DNA from: Batrachochytrium dendrobatidis JAM81
Lineage: Eukaryota > Chytridiomycota > Chytridiomycetes > Rhizophydiales
Length of the DNA: 64,000 nucleotides
Assembly (NCBI RefSeq): GCF_000203795.2
Contig: NW_006281111.1
Coordinates: forward strand, 470,888-534,887
Reading direction: 5' to 3'
Shown here: one piece after another, positions 36,958-46,857 of the stretch
How positions within the stretch are numbered: position 1 is the first letter of the stretch
How the letters are laid out: each line of letters begins with the position of its first letter
Translations under genes and position numbers: made by a program
Notes under the pieces: model-generated
Told to the model about the DNA's origin: nothing
Seen by the model: the letters and a program-made list of their open reading frames with translations, nothing else
Database searches by the model: none

Positions 36958-37624
36958 ATGACTGCCACTACAATCTTGCTTGAATCTATCGTCGTAAATA
37001 GGTACGCCCTTCAGGAAACTTCGGCAAAGTCTGTCAAGGCTCGTGGCTCCTATCTCCGTGTTCACTTCAAGAACACTCGTGAAGTTGCTGCTGCCATCAA
37101 GGGCTATAAGCTCACCAAGGCCGTTTCCTACCTTAAGAATGTGACCAATCACAAGGAAGCCATTCCTTTCCGTCGGTTTGCAGGTGGTATTGGCCGCACT
37201 GCTCAAGCCAAGGTTTTTGGCGTTCAACGTGCTCGTTGGCCCGTCAAGAGTATTGAGTTTGTTCTTGGTCTGCTTAAGAACGCCGAGTCCAACGCAGAGG
37301 TCAAGGGACTTAATATTGAAAACTTGGTTGTTCGTCAAATCCAGGTTAACCAGGCTCCTAAGCAGCGTCGACGAACCTACCGTGCTCATGGTCGTATCAA
37401 TCGTAAGTGGTTTCAGATCAATTGTATTTTTATTAATGCAATCCATGTATTTTTAATTCTAACCCTGTTTAATTTATTGTATTTTAGCCTACATGAGCAA
37501 TCCCTCTCATATCGAGCTCACTCTTGTTGAAGAGGAAAAGACTGTTGAAAAGGCAGCTGTTCCTGCATCGGCCACTCGTAAGCTTACCAAGAAGAGAGCC
37601 GCCATTCTCAGAAGCAAGGCATAA
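36958..37624 (+). CDS. Ribosomal protein uL22 (eukaryotic RPL17)
   Basis: Two clear coding exons, 37002-37402 and 37488-37624. The protein begins [20 protein letters not shown] and continues [47 protein letters not shown] and the eukaryotic C-terminal extension ending [11 protein letters not shown]. It is a 60S subunit protein near the exit tunnel. The family starts MVRYA, so exon 1 should encode Met-Val-Arg with the Arg codon split before 37002 (AAATAG acceptor). No ATG with the right donor is obvious. The only in-frame upstream ATG without splicing, at 36958, would add an atypical [14 protein letters not shown] extension. Start unresolved; the rest is firm. Confidence 0.93.
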
Positions 37625-38011
37625 ATATCACTTATTAGCCTTAATTCTTTAAAAGTAGATTGCCTCTATGTTGTTACTCTTGTGAGAGTATTTACTTTTA
37701 AAAATGAAACGACGCTAGCTTGTCATGTTTACGTCATTGAAATAAGAACTATACATTTATCATATGACCATTGGGATCTGCTTGAACAGAAATGGAAAAA
37801 GCTATTTTAAAATATTGATCGTGTCTGGATCATGTCAATAATCTTGTATTCAACTCAATGAAAACTTGGCTGAGATTAAACCCAAATTCATTTATCAGCA
37901 GCACCTAAAACAGCACAGGTGTCAAAATACATTCAAGTTACCCATATATTCAGTCCAAATAAGCGACCCAACCAAACACTCGTCAGTCACATCAGTATAA
38001 ATCTTTTGATT
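37625..38011. other. Convergent spacer, 387 bp
   Basis: AT-rich 3' flanks of uL22 (plus) and cullin-1 (minus). No additional feature seen. Confidence 0.35.
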
Positions 38012-41000
38012 TTAAGCAAGATAGTTGAATACATCCTTTTGGTTATCAGCACGTTCAATAAACTCTTTTTCAAGAAGAATATCAATGCACTTTTTGATGT
38101 CAGATACTTGGGGTTTGAAGCGGGTTTGTAGTTGCTGAATGACTTCAGTTACAAGTGTAACATGCTTGAGTGTCTTTCGTGTCTTCATCACACGCACAAT
38201 CGCCGCCTGTATCCATCGTAATATGCAAATAAATCAGAATTAAATCTGATTTCACGCATGGTCTTGTTTACATATCCTTGATTGTTACAGCAAATACTCT
38301 TACCTGTATGAGCAGTTTCCGATCTTCCTCAATAGTACGATGTGTGTCATCCGATTCGGCCTTTTGTTCAGTCTTGATTGGCAAATTAACATTGATACGG
38401 ACTTTTTTGCTTTTAAAATCCTCATTCAAAACATATCGGCTAGAAGGAGCACCAAGAGCACCGCCTTGAACAAGAAGAATCTTGGCTTTGACGAGCAATC
38501 CCACTGTTGGAAGTAACACATCCTTGACCACTCCAGTTGTGCCTAGCAGCTCATCAAGTGTGTACAATGTGGCAGTATTGTATAGGAGAAGAACGGCCAT
38601 TTGGTAGGTAGATACTTGGAATGTGTAGCCAGTTTTTGAACCGCGGGTGTAGTTGGTCTTGAGCTCACCCTTACAAAACTGAAATAGCCACGTCAACTTA
38701 CGACCGGAATGCTTACTTTGGTAAAATCGTTGAAAACGCTCGTATTTTTTAAGCAGCTGTTTAATCAGACAGAATAACGGTTGAGTCATGGTACAAAATG
38801 TGGTTTAAATCAATCATTTCTAAAATACATACATCGTCTGGAATATTGAGACCAGATTTGGGAGGTTGGAATGGCCAACTGGCAGTATTAAGCACAAGTG
38901 CACCAAAATCAAGTGATTCTTCTGATTCATGATTACGGCGCATCTGTTCTTTGAAAGCGTCATCCAAGTCTTTGCTAACACCCATATCAGTAAACATGCG
39001 CTGAAGTTTACTAGTGTACTCGTGACCGCATGCATCTTTCAACTTGGTCAGCATCAGCAATTCACCATCATCGCTGGATGATGTTCCGTTAACCAATCGC
39101 TTGGCAAGATGCTTTGAGTAAAACTTTTGAAACACATCCTTGTCTTCGACATACTTGAACACAGTCATCTAAAATAGGTGTTAGTACTCAATGGTATTGA
39201 ACGGATCAGACTAAATTCCTTTCGAGTACTATTTTTGTTACATACCACACTGCTCAGCAGTTCTTCAAACTCGGTATCTTCCGCCATTTTGTTGCTTTTT
39301 CGCAAAAGGGAATCACAGTAACGAGCAAGAAGCTCAGGACTTTTACTAGAGCTTGTCTTGCAGACCAAATTTCGATTAGTGAATTCGCGGCAGGCCTTAT
39401 CCAAAGAAGCAACAAAGCCAGCTTCTCCTCTGAAAGCAACTTGAACCAAATCAGCATATTTTTTATGAACAGACAAGAGGGAATCAACATAGAGTTTTGG
39501 ATCGACATCGGTAGAATCATTGGCAGATTTCCTAACACTGGGTCGTTTTTTGGGCACGCCTTCTTCCTCTTCCTCTTCTTCGCCTTTGCCTGCTGGTCCA
39601 GAAGCTGCCGCAGCAGAGGCAGACTCGGAAACCTTTTCAATCGCCATAAGGCCTTGCTTGCGAACATGAGCTTCAAAAATAACACGCAGGCGATCAAGAC
39701 CCTCGGGAACACGATGCAATAGACTGTACATACGACTGAGATCATCGACACGATCGTTGTCCAGCAAAGCTTGGAATTCATCTTGAATAAGTCCAGTATG
39801 ATTTTTTATGAGAACTGTTTCACAAGTAGTAATCAGGGTTTTTTGAGTAGAGGCGTGAAGATACATTTCAACACGCTTTTCCTCTTCTTGTAAACGAATC
39901 TCGGCTTTTTTCATATACTCTGTGATTGGATTCTGTGTAGTAAACATCTCGCTTTCTGCCTTGTAGTAAGACTCGGTTGCATCGATAAAAGGTGCCTCAA
40001 AGTAAATTTTGTAAATGTCTAGTGTAGACTTGCGAGAGTCATTTTCATCAAGTCCGATCGAAACTATTCAATGGTAAACGTATAGTTGGTATGCAGTTGA
40101 GATTTGAATGAGTCATGATACAATAAACTTACCGCAACTCTCTACAATTGTTTTTAATAAACCAGTGTCAATAGTTTCGCCATTGCGCTGCTTAGTAATG
40201 GTTTTGAGAGCAGCTTTTATCACTTTTTCTTGTAGACGCTGGAAAATATGGTCTCTCCATGAAACAAGAGCAAGCTAGTTGGTAGGGATTAAAAAAGTAT
40301 ATAGGATCAGCAAACGCATGATGAACAATCATTTGTATGACCCAAAGTATAAGAGGGTTTAATTTGAAATAGGTATCGTTGCTCAATAGAAGCGAGTGAA
40401 ATCAATTCAAATACATGGCCTACAATGTAAATTTCATAAATGGTTTTATGGCCTTCGTCAATTTCCCTTTTGACCCAATGACGGTTCAAATAACCAAAAA
40501 TATGATTCAAAGTAGTGACAGAAACGGTGAATTTTGTCCAGTGTTTAGTGTAATAGTTGATAATGGCATCATCTATTAAATCAGCAGCAAGATCTGTAGT
40601 TTGTTGAAGATGGGTTTCAATATGACGTCTGAGTTCCAAGTAAAGATCGGCACCAATCAAATTGGCACCTAAAGTAATAAAGTTAGATCTACAGTAACAC
40701 GTTACAGGACAACTAGTAACTCAAGGAATTACCCTTTTGGTCAGCACGCTGCTCAGATATGCCTGAGATTCCTTTTGTATTTGTACAATAATCATAAGTA
40801 GCGCTAGACAGATTGATAGCATAGCGATCCAGATACAATCCAATAATTCAAAAATCAAGGTTTTAGTTGATGAATAATTACAAGCGGACACAATACATTC
40901 GACTCATGCCAACAAGAATAGTCATAATCACACTAGTCCAGTATACTACTGGGATGAAATGGGTAGCATCTACACAGGGGATCGAAGACTCAAGATGTAG

Positions 41001-41279
41001 TATAGCAAGAGTGCATCACACAAGGGTCAGTCTTTACAAGACAGAAAACAGTCAGTCAAGCAGACTGCAGTCTGCTTGACTGGCATCCTTGTGCAGACAG
41101 ACTCTTGACTAGAATCAGTAGTCGGATCCATCCCAGACACCCAACTAGCAATCCATGCATACATACGTGTACAGCACCATGTATTCATTGGCACTAATAC
41201 CCTCGTCCCATTTGGTAAGAATACGGTCGACTCCAGGCCTAAGAGTGTCCCATGCTGCTGCCAGACCAATAGGGTTCAT
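38012..41279 (-). CDS. CUL1: Cullin-1 (SCF ubiquitin-ligase scaffold)
   Basis: Eight exons (41279-41167, 40803-40733, 40668-40424, 40274-40133, 40063-39246, 39168-38833, 38756-38304, 38206-38012), all in phase, give 790 residues, close to cullin-1/Cdc53. The N-terminus is [20 protein letters not shown] ... NEYMVLYT, spliced to ATYDYCTN. It continues through [14 protein letters not shown], the cullin core [40 protein letters not shown] and [20 protein letters not shown], to the neddylation winged helix [20 protein letters not shown] ... [18 protein letters not shown] and a YLA end. The modified Lys lies in IKKCIDI/VMKTRK context as in the family. It bridges Skp1-F-box and Rbx1. An acidic Glu run with a nuclear-type KKRP motif sits in the middle ([16 protein letters not shown]). 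Intron 1 (41166-40804) contains a perfect palindrome. Confidence 0.95.
41053..41082. repeat. Perfect 30-bp palindrome in cullin-1 intron 1
   Basis: The left arm CAGTCAAGCAGACTG (41053-41067) is followed directly by its exact reverse complement (41068-41082), with no spacer. It can fold to a cruciform or an RNA hairpin in the pre-mRNA. It lies within the 363-nt first intron of the cullin gene. No flanking similarity to the TIR elements. Confidence 0.9.
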
Positions 41280-41664
41280 AGTGGTTATCAATATCTACTT
41301 GCACAGCTGTATTCACGTAAAACGGAATGTCAAAGAACCAAAACACTCGAGTCTTGATTATCACCAATTGAGTCTTGTAACAAGACTGTTCTGCAGAAAC
41401 CGAATATTCACACTCGAGTCTCGTCCCAAAAATTAGTATTACGTGACCATCCATCTTGATATTCATCTTGATATTCATCTTGATATTCATCTTGTCATCC
41501 ATCTTGGCATCCATCTTGATGATCGTATAATATTTCCTGTTTAAAATTATGGTTTATTGATTCAAACTTGTTTATTAGGAAAATGACCATTTATTTCAAT
41601 ACAAGTAATCCATAGTCGGTGCAACTTGCTTTGATTAGAAATATTCATTCTTGCTTTGATTACT
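41280..41664. other. Intergenic with TIR remnant and 12-bp tandem repeat
   Basis: A tandem spacer between the surface repeat protein (3' end) and the cullin-1 start. A left-type TIR (41299-41318, reading TTGCACAGCTGTATTCACGT) lies 20 bp upstream of the cullin ATG. A degenerate second end (TTACGTGACCATCC) lies near 41438. A 12-bp minisatellite occupies about 41449-41521. Confidence 0.6.
41449..41521. repeat. 12-bp tandem repeat, about six units
   Basis: Six consecutive units close to ATTCATCTTGAT; the outer units vary as ATCCATCTTGGC/GTC. It lies between the two minus-strand genes, in the likely promoter of cullin-1 and downstream of the repeat-protein gene. Confidence 0.85.
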
Positions 41665-44600
41665 TTAGAATATCCATTCTGCTAAAAATATTAGTGCTCC
41701 AAATGGTAAGAAATCCGTCCATTTGGATGTAACCATCGTGTCTGCTCCTGATTTGGCCGATTTGTCTGCTGCACCATTCAAAATACCCGGCGTGGCAGTT
41801 GGGGTTTGTGCCAAGGTACTTGTCGGGTAGATTGATGTCCAAGGAAGAGTAACAAATGGTGCTGTTGGATGCACCCTGCTGGTACTACTCGAAATCGGCA
41901 ATTGACTATCAGACTGTGTGTTCGATGAAGGCGCTGCAGGACTATGAACAGGTGCTGAAGAACTACTTTTTAGTACGTTTTCAGATCCAGTTGTAGTTTT
42001 GGTTTCAAAGTGTGTCGATTTCTCAGAAGTCGTAGGTTTGTGTTGTACTGAAGAACTTGGGTTTAGTAAACTAGATGAATGTACAAACGATGACTGACTT
42101 GTAGTTTCAGAACGGTGTTTTGTACTCGATACGTGTGCAGTAGGTTTAGTCGATGATGAGTATACACTACGTGCAATCGTAACAGAATGATGATTGGGAT
42201 GACTAGTTTTTGTAGGGTGATCAACAGACTTTTTACTTGATGCGTGCGCAGTAGTAACAGAATGATGGTTGGGATGACTAGTTTTTGTAGGATGGTCAAC
42301 AGACTTTTTACTTGATGCGTGTGCAGTAGGTTTAGTCGGTGGTGAGTATACACTACGTGCAATCGTAACAGAGTGATGATTGGGATGACTAGTTTTTGTA
42401 GGGTGATCAACAGACTTTTTACTCGATGCGTGTGCAGTAGGTTTAGTCGGTGGTGAGTATACACTACGTGCAATCGTAACAGAATGATGATTGGGATGAC
42501 TAGTTTTTGTAGGATGGTCAACAGACTTTTTACTTGATGCGTGCGCAGTAGTAACAGAATGATGGTTGGGATGACTAGTTTTTGTAGGGTGATCAACAGA
42601 CTTTTTACTTGATGCGTGTGCAGTAGGTTTAGTCGGTGGTGAGTATACACTACGTGCAATCGTAACAGAATGATGATTGGGATGACTAGTTTTTGTAGGA
42701 TGGTCAACAGACTTTTTACTTGATGCGTGCGCAGTAGTAACAGAATGATGGTTGGGATGACTAGTTTTTGTAGGATGGTCAACAGACTTTTTACTTGATG
42801 CGTGCGCAGTAGGTTTAGTCGGTGGTGAGTATACACTACGCGCAATCGTAACAGAGTGATGATCGGGATGACTAGTTTTTGTAGGGTGATCAACAGACTT
42901 TTTACTCGATGCGTGCGCAGTAGGTTTAGTCGGTGGTGAGTATACACTACGTGCAATCGTAACAGAATGATGGTTGGGATGACTAGTTTTTGTAGGGTGA
43001 TCAACAGACTTTTTACTTGATGCGTGTGCAGTAGGTTTAGTCGGTGGTGAGTATACACTACGTGCAATCGTAACAGAATGATGGTTGGGATGACTAGTTT
43101 TTGTAGGGGGGTCAACAGACTTTTTACTCGATGCGTGCGCAGTAGGTTTAGTCGGTGGTGAGTATACACTACGCGCAGTAGTAACAGAATGATGGTTGGG
43201 ATGACTAGTTTTTGTAGGGTGATCAACAGACTTTTTACTCGATGCGTGCGCAGTAGGTTTAGTCGGTGGTGAGTATACACTACGCGCAATCGTAACAGAG
43301 TGATGATTGGGATGACTAGTTTTTGTAGGGTGATCAACAGACTTTTTACTTGATGCGTGCGCAGTAGGTTTAGTCGGTGGTGAGTATACACTACGTGCAA
43401 TCGTAACAGAATGATGGTTGGGATGACTAGTTTTTGTAGGGTGATCAACAGACTTTTTACTTGATGCGTGCGCAGTAGGTTTAGTCGGTGGTGAGTATAC
43501 ACTACGCGCAGTAGTAACAGAATGGTGATTGGGATGACTAGTTTTTGTAGGGTGATCAACAGACTTTTTACTCGATGCGTGTGCAGTAGGTTTAGTCGGT
43601 GGTGAGTATACACTACGTGCAATCGTAACAGAATGGTGATTGGGATGACTAGTTTTTGTAGGGGGGTCAATGGGATTTTCAGAAGTGTATTTTTGATTAA
43701 TAGGCTTGGTTGAATTAGTGGAATGCGATTCACAATTTTTTGTCGTGCATGAATGGGTAGCAGATTTGCATTGGCGAATAGCGTGAGCAGGACTTTCATA
43801 GTGATGATTCGAAACTGTAGAATGATCGGGTATGCCATCAGTCATTTTGTAGTGATCGGATTTTTTATTCGATTGGGGTTCCGATTTATGTCTTGAATAG
43901 GTTACCGGTTTATTGTGTTGGTTATATTTGTGTGTTGGCAATGATGGGTTTTCTGGTTGTTGATGCGTATATTTGATGTGGGCCAAGTTGTTTTTTTGAT
44001 CCTTGTGATTTACCAGAGATGCATTCTCATTTGCATGATGCTCGCCATTGTGTGTGGAAGCAGAGTTAGTCTGTTCGTGATGGTATACATCATAATGCGC
44101 AGGAGTGGTGGGCTCTTTTGCATTATAAACTTTGTATTTTTGACTGTCATACTGGTAATTAGATCTTTTTGAATCTGTTATATCCATTGGCATTATAAAC
44201 AAATTTCAGTAATGGTGTTATACAAATCAAGTTAATAAAGCCATATTTGGCAATTCAATTTATGCATATGGTTGATGTATACATGTGATAATAGCATAAA
44301 ATAGCAATCAAATTAAATAATTAGTAAACCAAGAAAAAAATAAGTTGTGATTCTTTTGAATAAACCAAGTCACATGCTATTCATTATTGCAATATCATAT
44401 GCATTCAGTATAAATACTTACAAGTATTGTGCGAACTTTCGTCTTCCGTGTGGGATCTTTTCAGATATGGATTGGAATGATAATTGATGAACTAGTGATA
44501 TTTACAACGTATTCCACGCAAAATAGAGTATTAAAGTGTCAAAATACATGATAGACAGTTAGTCTCATGAAATGACTAGTGTTTTAAAGTAGAACACGAA

Positions 44601-45330
44601 CGTGTTTGATTTAGGATACACCAAAGATGTGTGCATACAGAGCCATATTAGCATCGTCCAAACAGTTGAACACAATATATGGATTGCAATACATGAATTG
44701 GATTTAAAATTTGGTGGAAATACAATGTGTAGTTGTGCCAAATGAAGGAAAATCAATAGTTTGGTTGGGCATCATATGATGGGTATTGTGTTGGAAAAAT
44801 TAAAAATGTCCATCAAGTCAATTTGTAGTAGGGAAGCACAAAATATTTAACCATTACACATTCCAAAACAAAATACACTGAAAGACAAATGCAAGTGTTG
44901 CATTTTACATAAATACTATTAAAATTTACCTGTTCCTCATGCCTAAAAACTTTAAAAACGCGGTGATTTGGGTCAGCAAGATCATATTGATAAGAGTGGT
45001 CTGGGGACTACGCGTATAAAATGAACATTAGTACAAAGAAAGAATGTCTATTACAAAAATAGATACTTACGTCTAAAGTACCATCAATAGCTACAGCAAA
45101 AATAGTGCAATATATATACATGAATGGATAAGCACAGATAGCATCAACAGCAAAAATATGTTATTTTACGTGAATATGGCTGTAAAACCAACAGATTTTT
45201 GCTTACCACTTTTTTCATAATCGAAAGGATTGGTATAGACCACATCGTGTCCATCGTCTTGTGGCTGGCTGTAGTCAATAGCCGAAACCGATATTAACAA
45301 GAACCAAATAAGACTTATAATAGGATGCAT
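41665..45330 (-). CDS. Secreted repeat protein with 37-residue His/Ser/Thr/Pro tandem repeats
   Basis: Exons 45330-45207, 45090-45071, 45007-44930 and 44151-41665 join in phase (1, 0, 0) to 902 residues. The first exon supplies a signal peptide (MHPIISLIWFLLISVSAI). The next 200 residues are His/Asn/Gln/Tyr-rich. Then come 15 tandem units (about 43680-42105 in DNA): twelve of 37 residues reading SVDHPTKTSHPNHHSVTIAR + SVYSPPTKPTAHASSKK, and three shortened to 25 residues. A Ser/Thr-rich stalk follows and the protein ends in a short hydrophobic tail (FLPFGALIFLAEWIF) after KSGAD, which could be a GPI signal. This is the layout of a surface or wall adhesin-like protein. Function unknown; His richness could bind metal. 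Introns 1 and 3 carry TIR-element sequence. Confidence 0.85.
42105..43680 (-). repeat. Coding tandem repeat array, 111-bp unit (15 units)
   Basis: Unit length is 111 bp (37 codons), with three 75-bp units in which 36 bp are missing at the same place (between SVT and AHASSKK). Neighbouring units are nearly identical at the DNA level, differing mainly at a few third positions and in HPNHH/HPDHH, DHP/DPP and TIAR/TTAR. That pattern is expected from recent unequal exchange. Both the full and short units keep frame. Confidence 0.92.
44501..44927 (-). mobile_element. TIR element copy 4, inside intron 3 of the repeat-protein gene
   Basis: The left end TTTACAACGTATTCCACGCA (44501-44520) and right end ACATAAATACTATTAAAATT (44907-44926) are diverged family TIRs. 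The interior is alignable with copy 3 in the same orientation, for example GTCCATCAAG..AATTTGTAGTAGGGAAG against GTCCATCAAAACAGACAATC + TGTAGTAGGAAA. The right end stops within about 2 nt of the exon 3 splice donor at 44929, so relative to transcription the element sits at the 5' end of the intron, as in MDH. Confidence 0.75.
45100..45206 (-). other. Intron 1 of the repeat-protein gene, carrying a TIR end
   Basis: This intron contains TTTTACAGCCATATTCACGT on the minus strand (45187-45168), a good family TIR, starting about 19 nt after the donor. A possible decayed second element end (CATTCATGTATA) is near 45122. The intron is only about 115 nt, so any element here has lost most of its interior. 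Confidence 0.6.
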
Positions 45331-45734
45331 TTGAATAGCAATATGAAATTATTCAACTATAATATATCCTGGTTGAAATGAAAAAAGTAAAATAGTCATG
45401 TATTTATAACTATACTCACGCAAAATGAATCACCTTTGTATTTATCTTGCAGTGATTGTCTTTATTTTGCTTTATAATAGACAATGGTTAAATATTTGCT
45501 GCGCTTTGCTGCTACAAATTGGCTGCATTGCCTCTTCAATTGACACTGTATTCTTTTGTATCTGGAATCACACGCGATACAAAACTATTCCTATTATGCA
45601 AAAGTAATTGTTGGCAGGGTTTAAAAATGAACAATATGAAGTTCTGTGCCTCACAATACTGCTGTTGAATGTTTGGCAGACCATGCCATTTTTTATTGAA
45701 TTTATTATAATAAATTCGAGTGTTGGGGCAAAGA

Positions 45735-45887
45735 ATGAAACAAGATGATCTCATCCAAGCAAGCCTACCCGTACAAACATATACTGACGATACTACAAGT
45801 TTGTTAGTGGACTCCTATGGCAATTCCAGTGATGATATCAAAACTGTGTTTGGTCCTGTTGGTACGCTGCCTGAGAAACTCGACTAA
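45735..45887 (+). CDS. Small hypothetical ORF, 50 residues (doubtful)
   Basis: An ATG-started frame, MKQDDLIQASLPVQTYTDDT continuing with SLLVDSYGNSSDDIKTVFGP and ending TLPEKLD. The phrase 'VDSYGNSSDDIKTVFGPVG' is weakly like the Gar1/Naf1 fold (which has ...G-x-V-D-E-I-F-G-P), so this may be a fragment of such a gene. Equally it may be chance. No splice-linked partner exon was found on either side. Confidence 0.2.
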   Translation: MKQDDLIQASLPVQTYTDDTTSLLVDSYGNSSDDIKTVFGPVGTLPEKLD

Positions 45888-46119
45888 TTGAACAACCATC
45901 ATTCTATAACCAGTCACTCCAACTCAAGTATTTGCACCACGGGACTGTCAACCCATTACTTACCAGCCTATTTGATCAATACACCACCGCGAAGCTATTA
46001 TACACATTGTTAATTACATCGAGTGCTCGTCCAAGTAGGTCGAATCTAACGCGTTGTATATAGCCGGCTAGCCCTGTTTGCATCCGTTGCGAGTAACCAT
46101 AACGCACTGGAACTGATGA

Positions 46120-46523
46120 GTTGGTTTTACAGTATGCATTGGTCAATGTCAAACAGATGTGTGTCTGCAACTAAATTGCAGTCCATGACACATCCACACG
46201 ATCCAACATGACAAATCATGTACCATGAGTCCGAGATTGATCAAAAGCCTGATCACGGTAAACACAGCATGTTGCATATTGAAGTTGATAGATCGAGTAA
46301 CGGTACATGCACAGCATTACATCACAGCTATCGGATGGTGGTCATTGTTGAGAACCATTCGGAATACAGAGTTGAGCAAGTACTGGATTTCAAGGTCGTA
46401 AAAGTCATTTTCACTATATTGTGGATTAGTGTCCAGTAAATTGACATCCATCACGCCATGACACTGACAGTTTATTAGACATTCTGGTTCAATGCTTCAT
46501 TTTACGTGAACACAACTGCAAAT
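46120..46523 (+). mobile_element. TIR element copy 5, diverged
   Basis: The right end ACGTGAACACAACTGCAAAT (46504-46523) is a clear family TIR. The preceding 80 bp align with copy 1 (both have CATGA..CTGAC.GTTTATTA.ACA and then ATTTTACRTGAA). The left end is tentative (TTTTACAGTATGCATT at about 46124). It lies in the spacer upstream of the helicase 3' end. Confidence 0.55.
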
Positions 46524-46857
46524 GATTCTAGCTATAAGCGCAATGCATCTCCAGTTTACATGCTGGATTTAATCAATGCCTTTTCTACTGTTGATTAGAT
46601 TTAGGCGTGTTGGGCAATATCGAAGCCATGACATCATGCTTTACAAAAGTCACCAGACTTGATATTGTTTTTAATGTGCTCAAATTAAAAATACACTCAT
46701 TGCGTAAAGTATGAGCTCTCAGGCGTATATAATCTCACTTTGACCGTTTTTTCCAATACCAACTCATAAAAAATACAAGTGATCAAAAACAAAATAATCA
46801 TGCTAGTTGTTTATATCAAAAGATATAGTAGGAATTCAAAATCTTGCCGCAATGGAT

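Larger units (their letters stand above)
45331..46857. other. Intergenic, 1.5 kb, with a diverged TIR element and small open frames
   Basis: Between the repeat-protein gene and the DEAD-box helicase. It contains a diverged TIR element (about 46120-46523) and a small ATG-started frame at 45735-45887. Another 60-codon frame at 45425-45607 is hydrophobic but has no support. No RNA gene recognised. Confidence 0.45.

Noticed and set aside
39441..39722. 93-codon plus-strand frame
   Set aside because: It is antisense to a well-conserved cullin-1 exon, and its Phe-rich content mirrors the Glu run on the coding strand.
42063..43838. A 591-codon open frame in a second minus-strand frame of the repeat array
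   Set aside because: The unit is 111 bp, a multiple of three, so a frame that is open in one unit stays open in all. The frame encodes Leu/Ile/Arg runs with no signal or domain, while the other frame joins the signal-peptide exon in phase.
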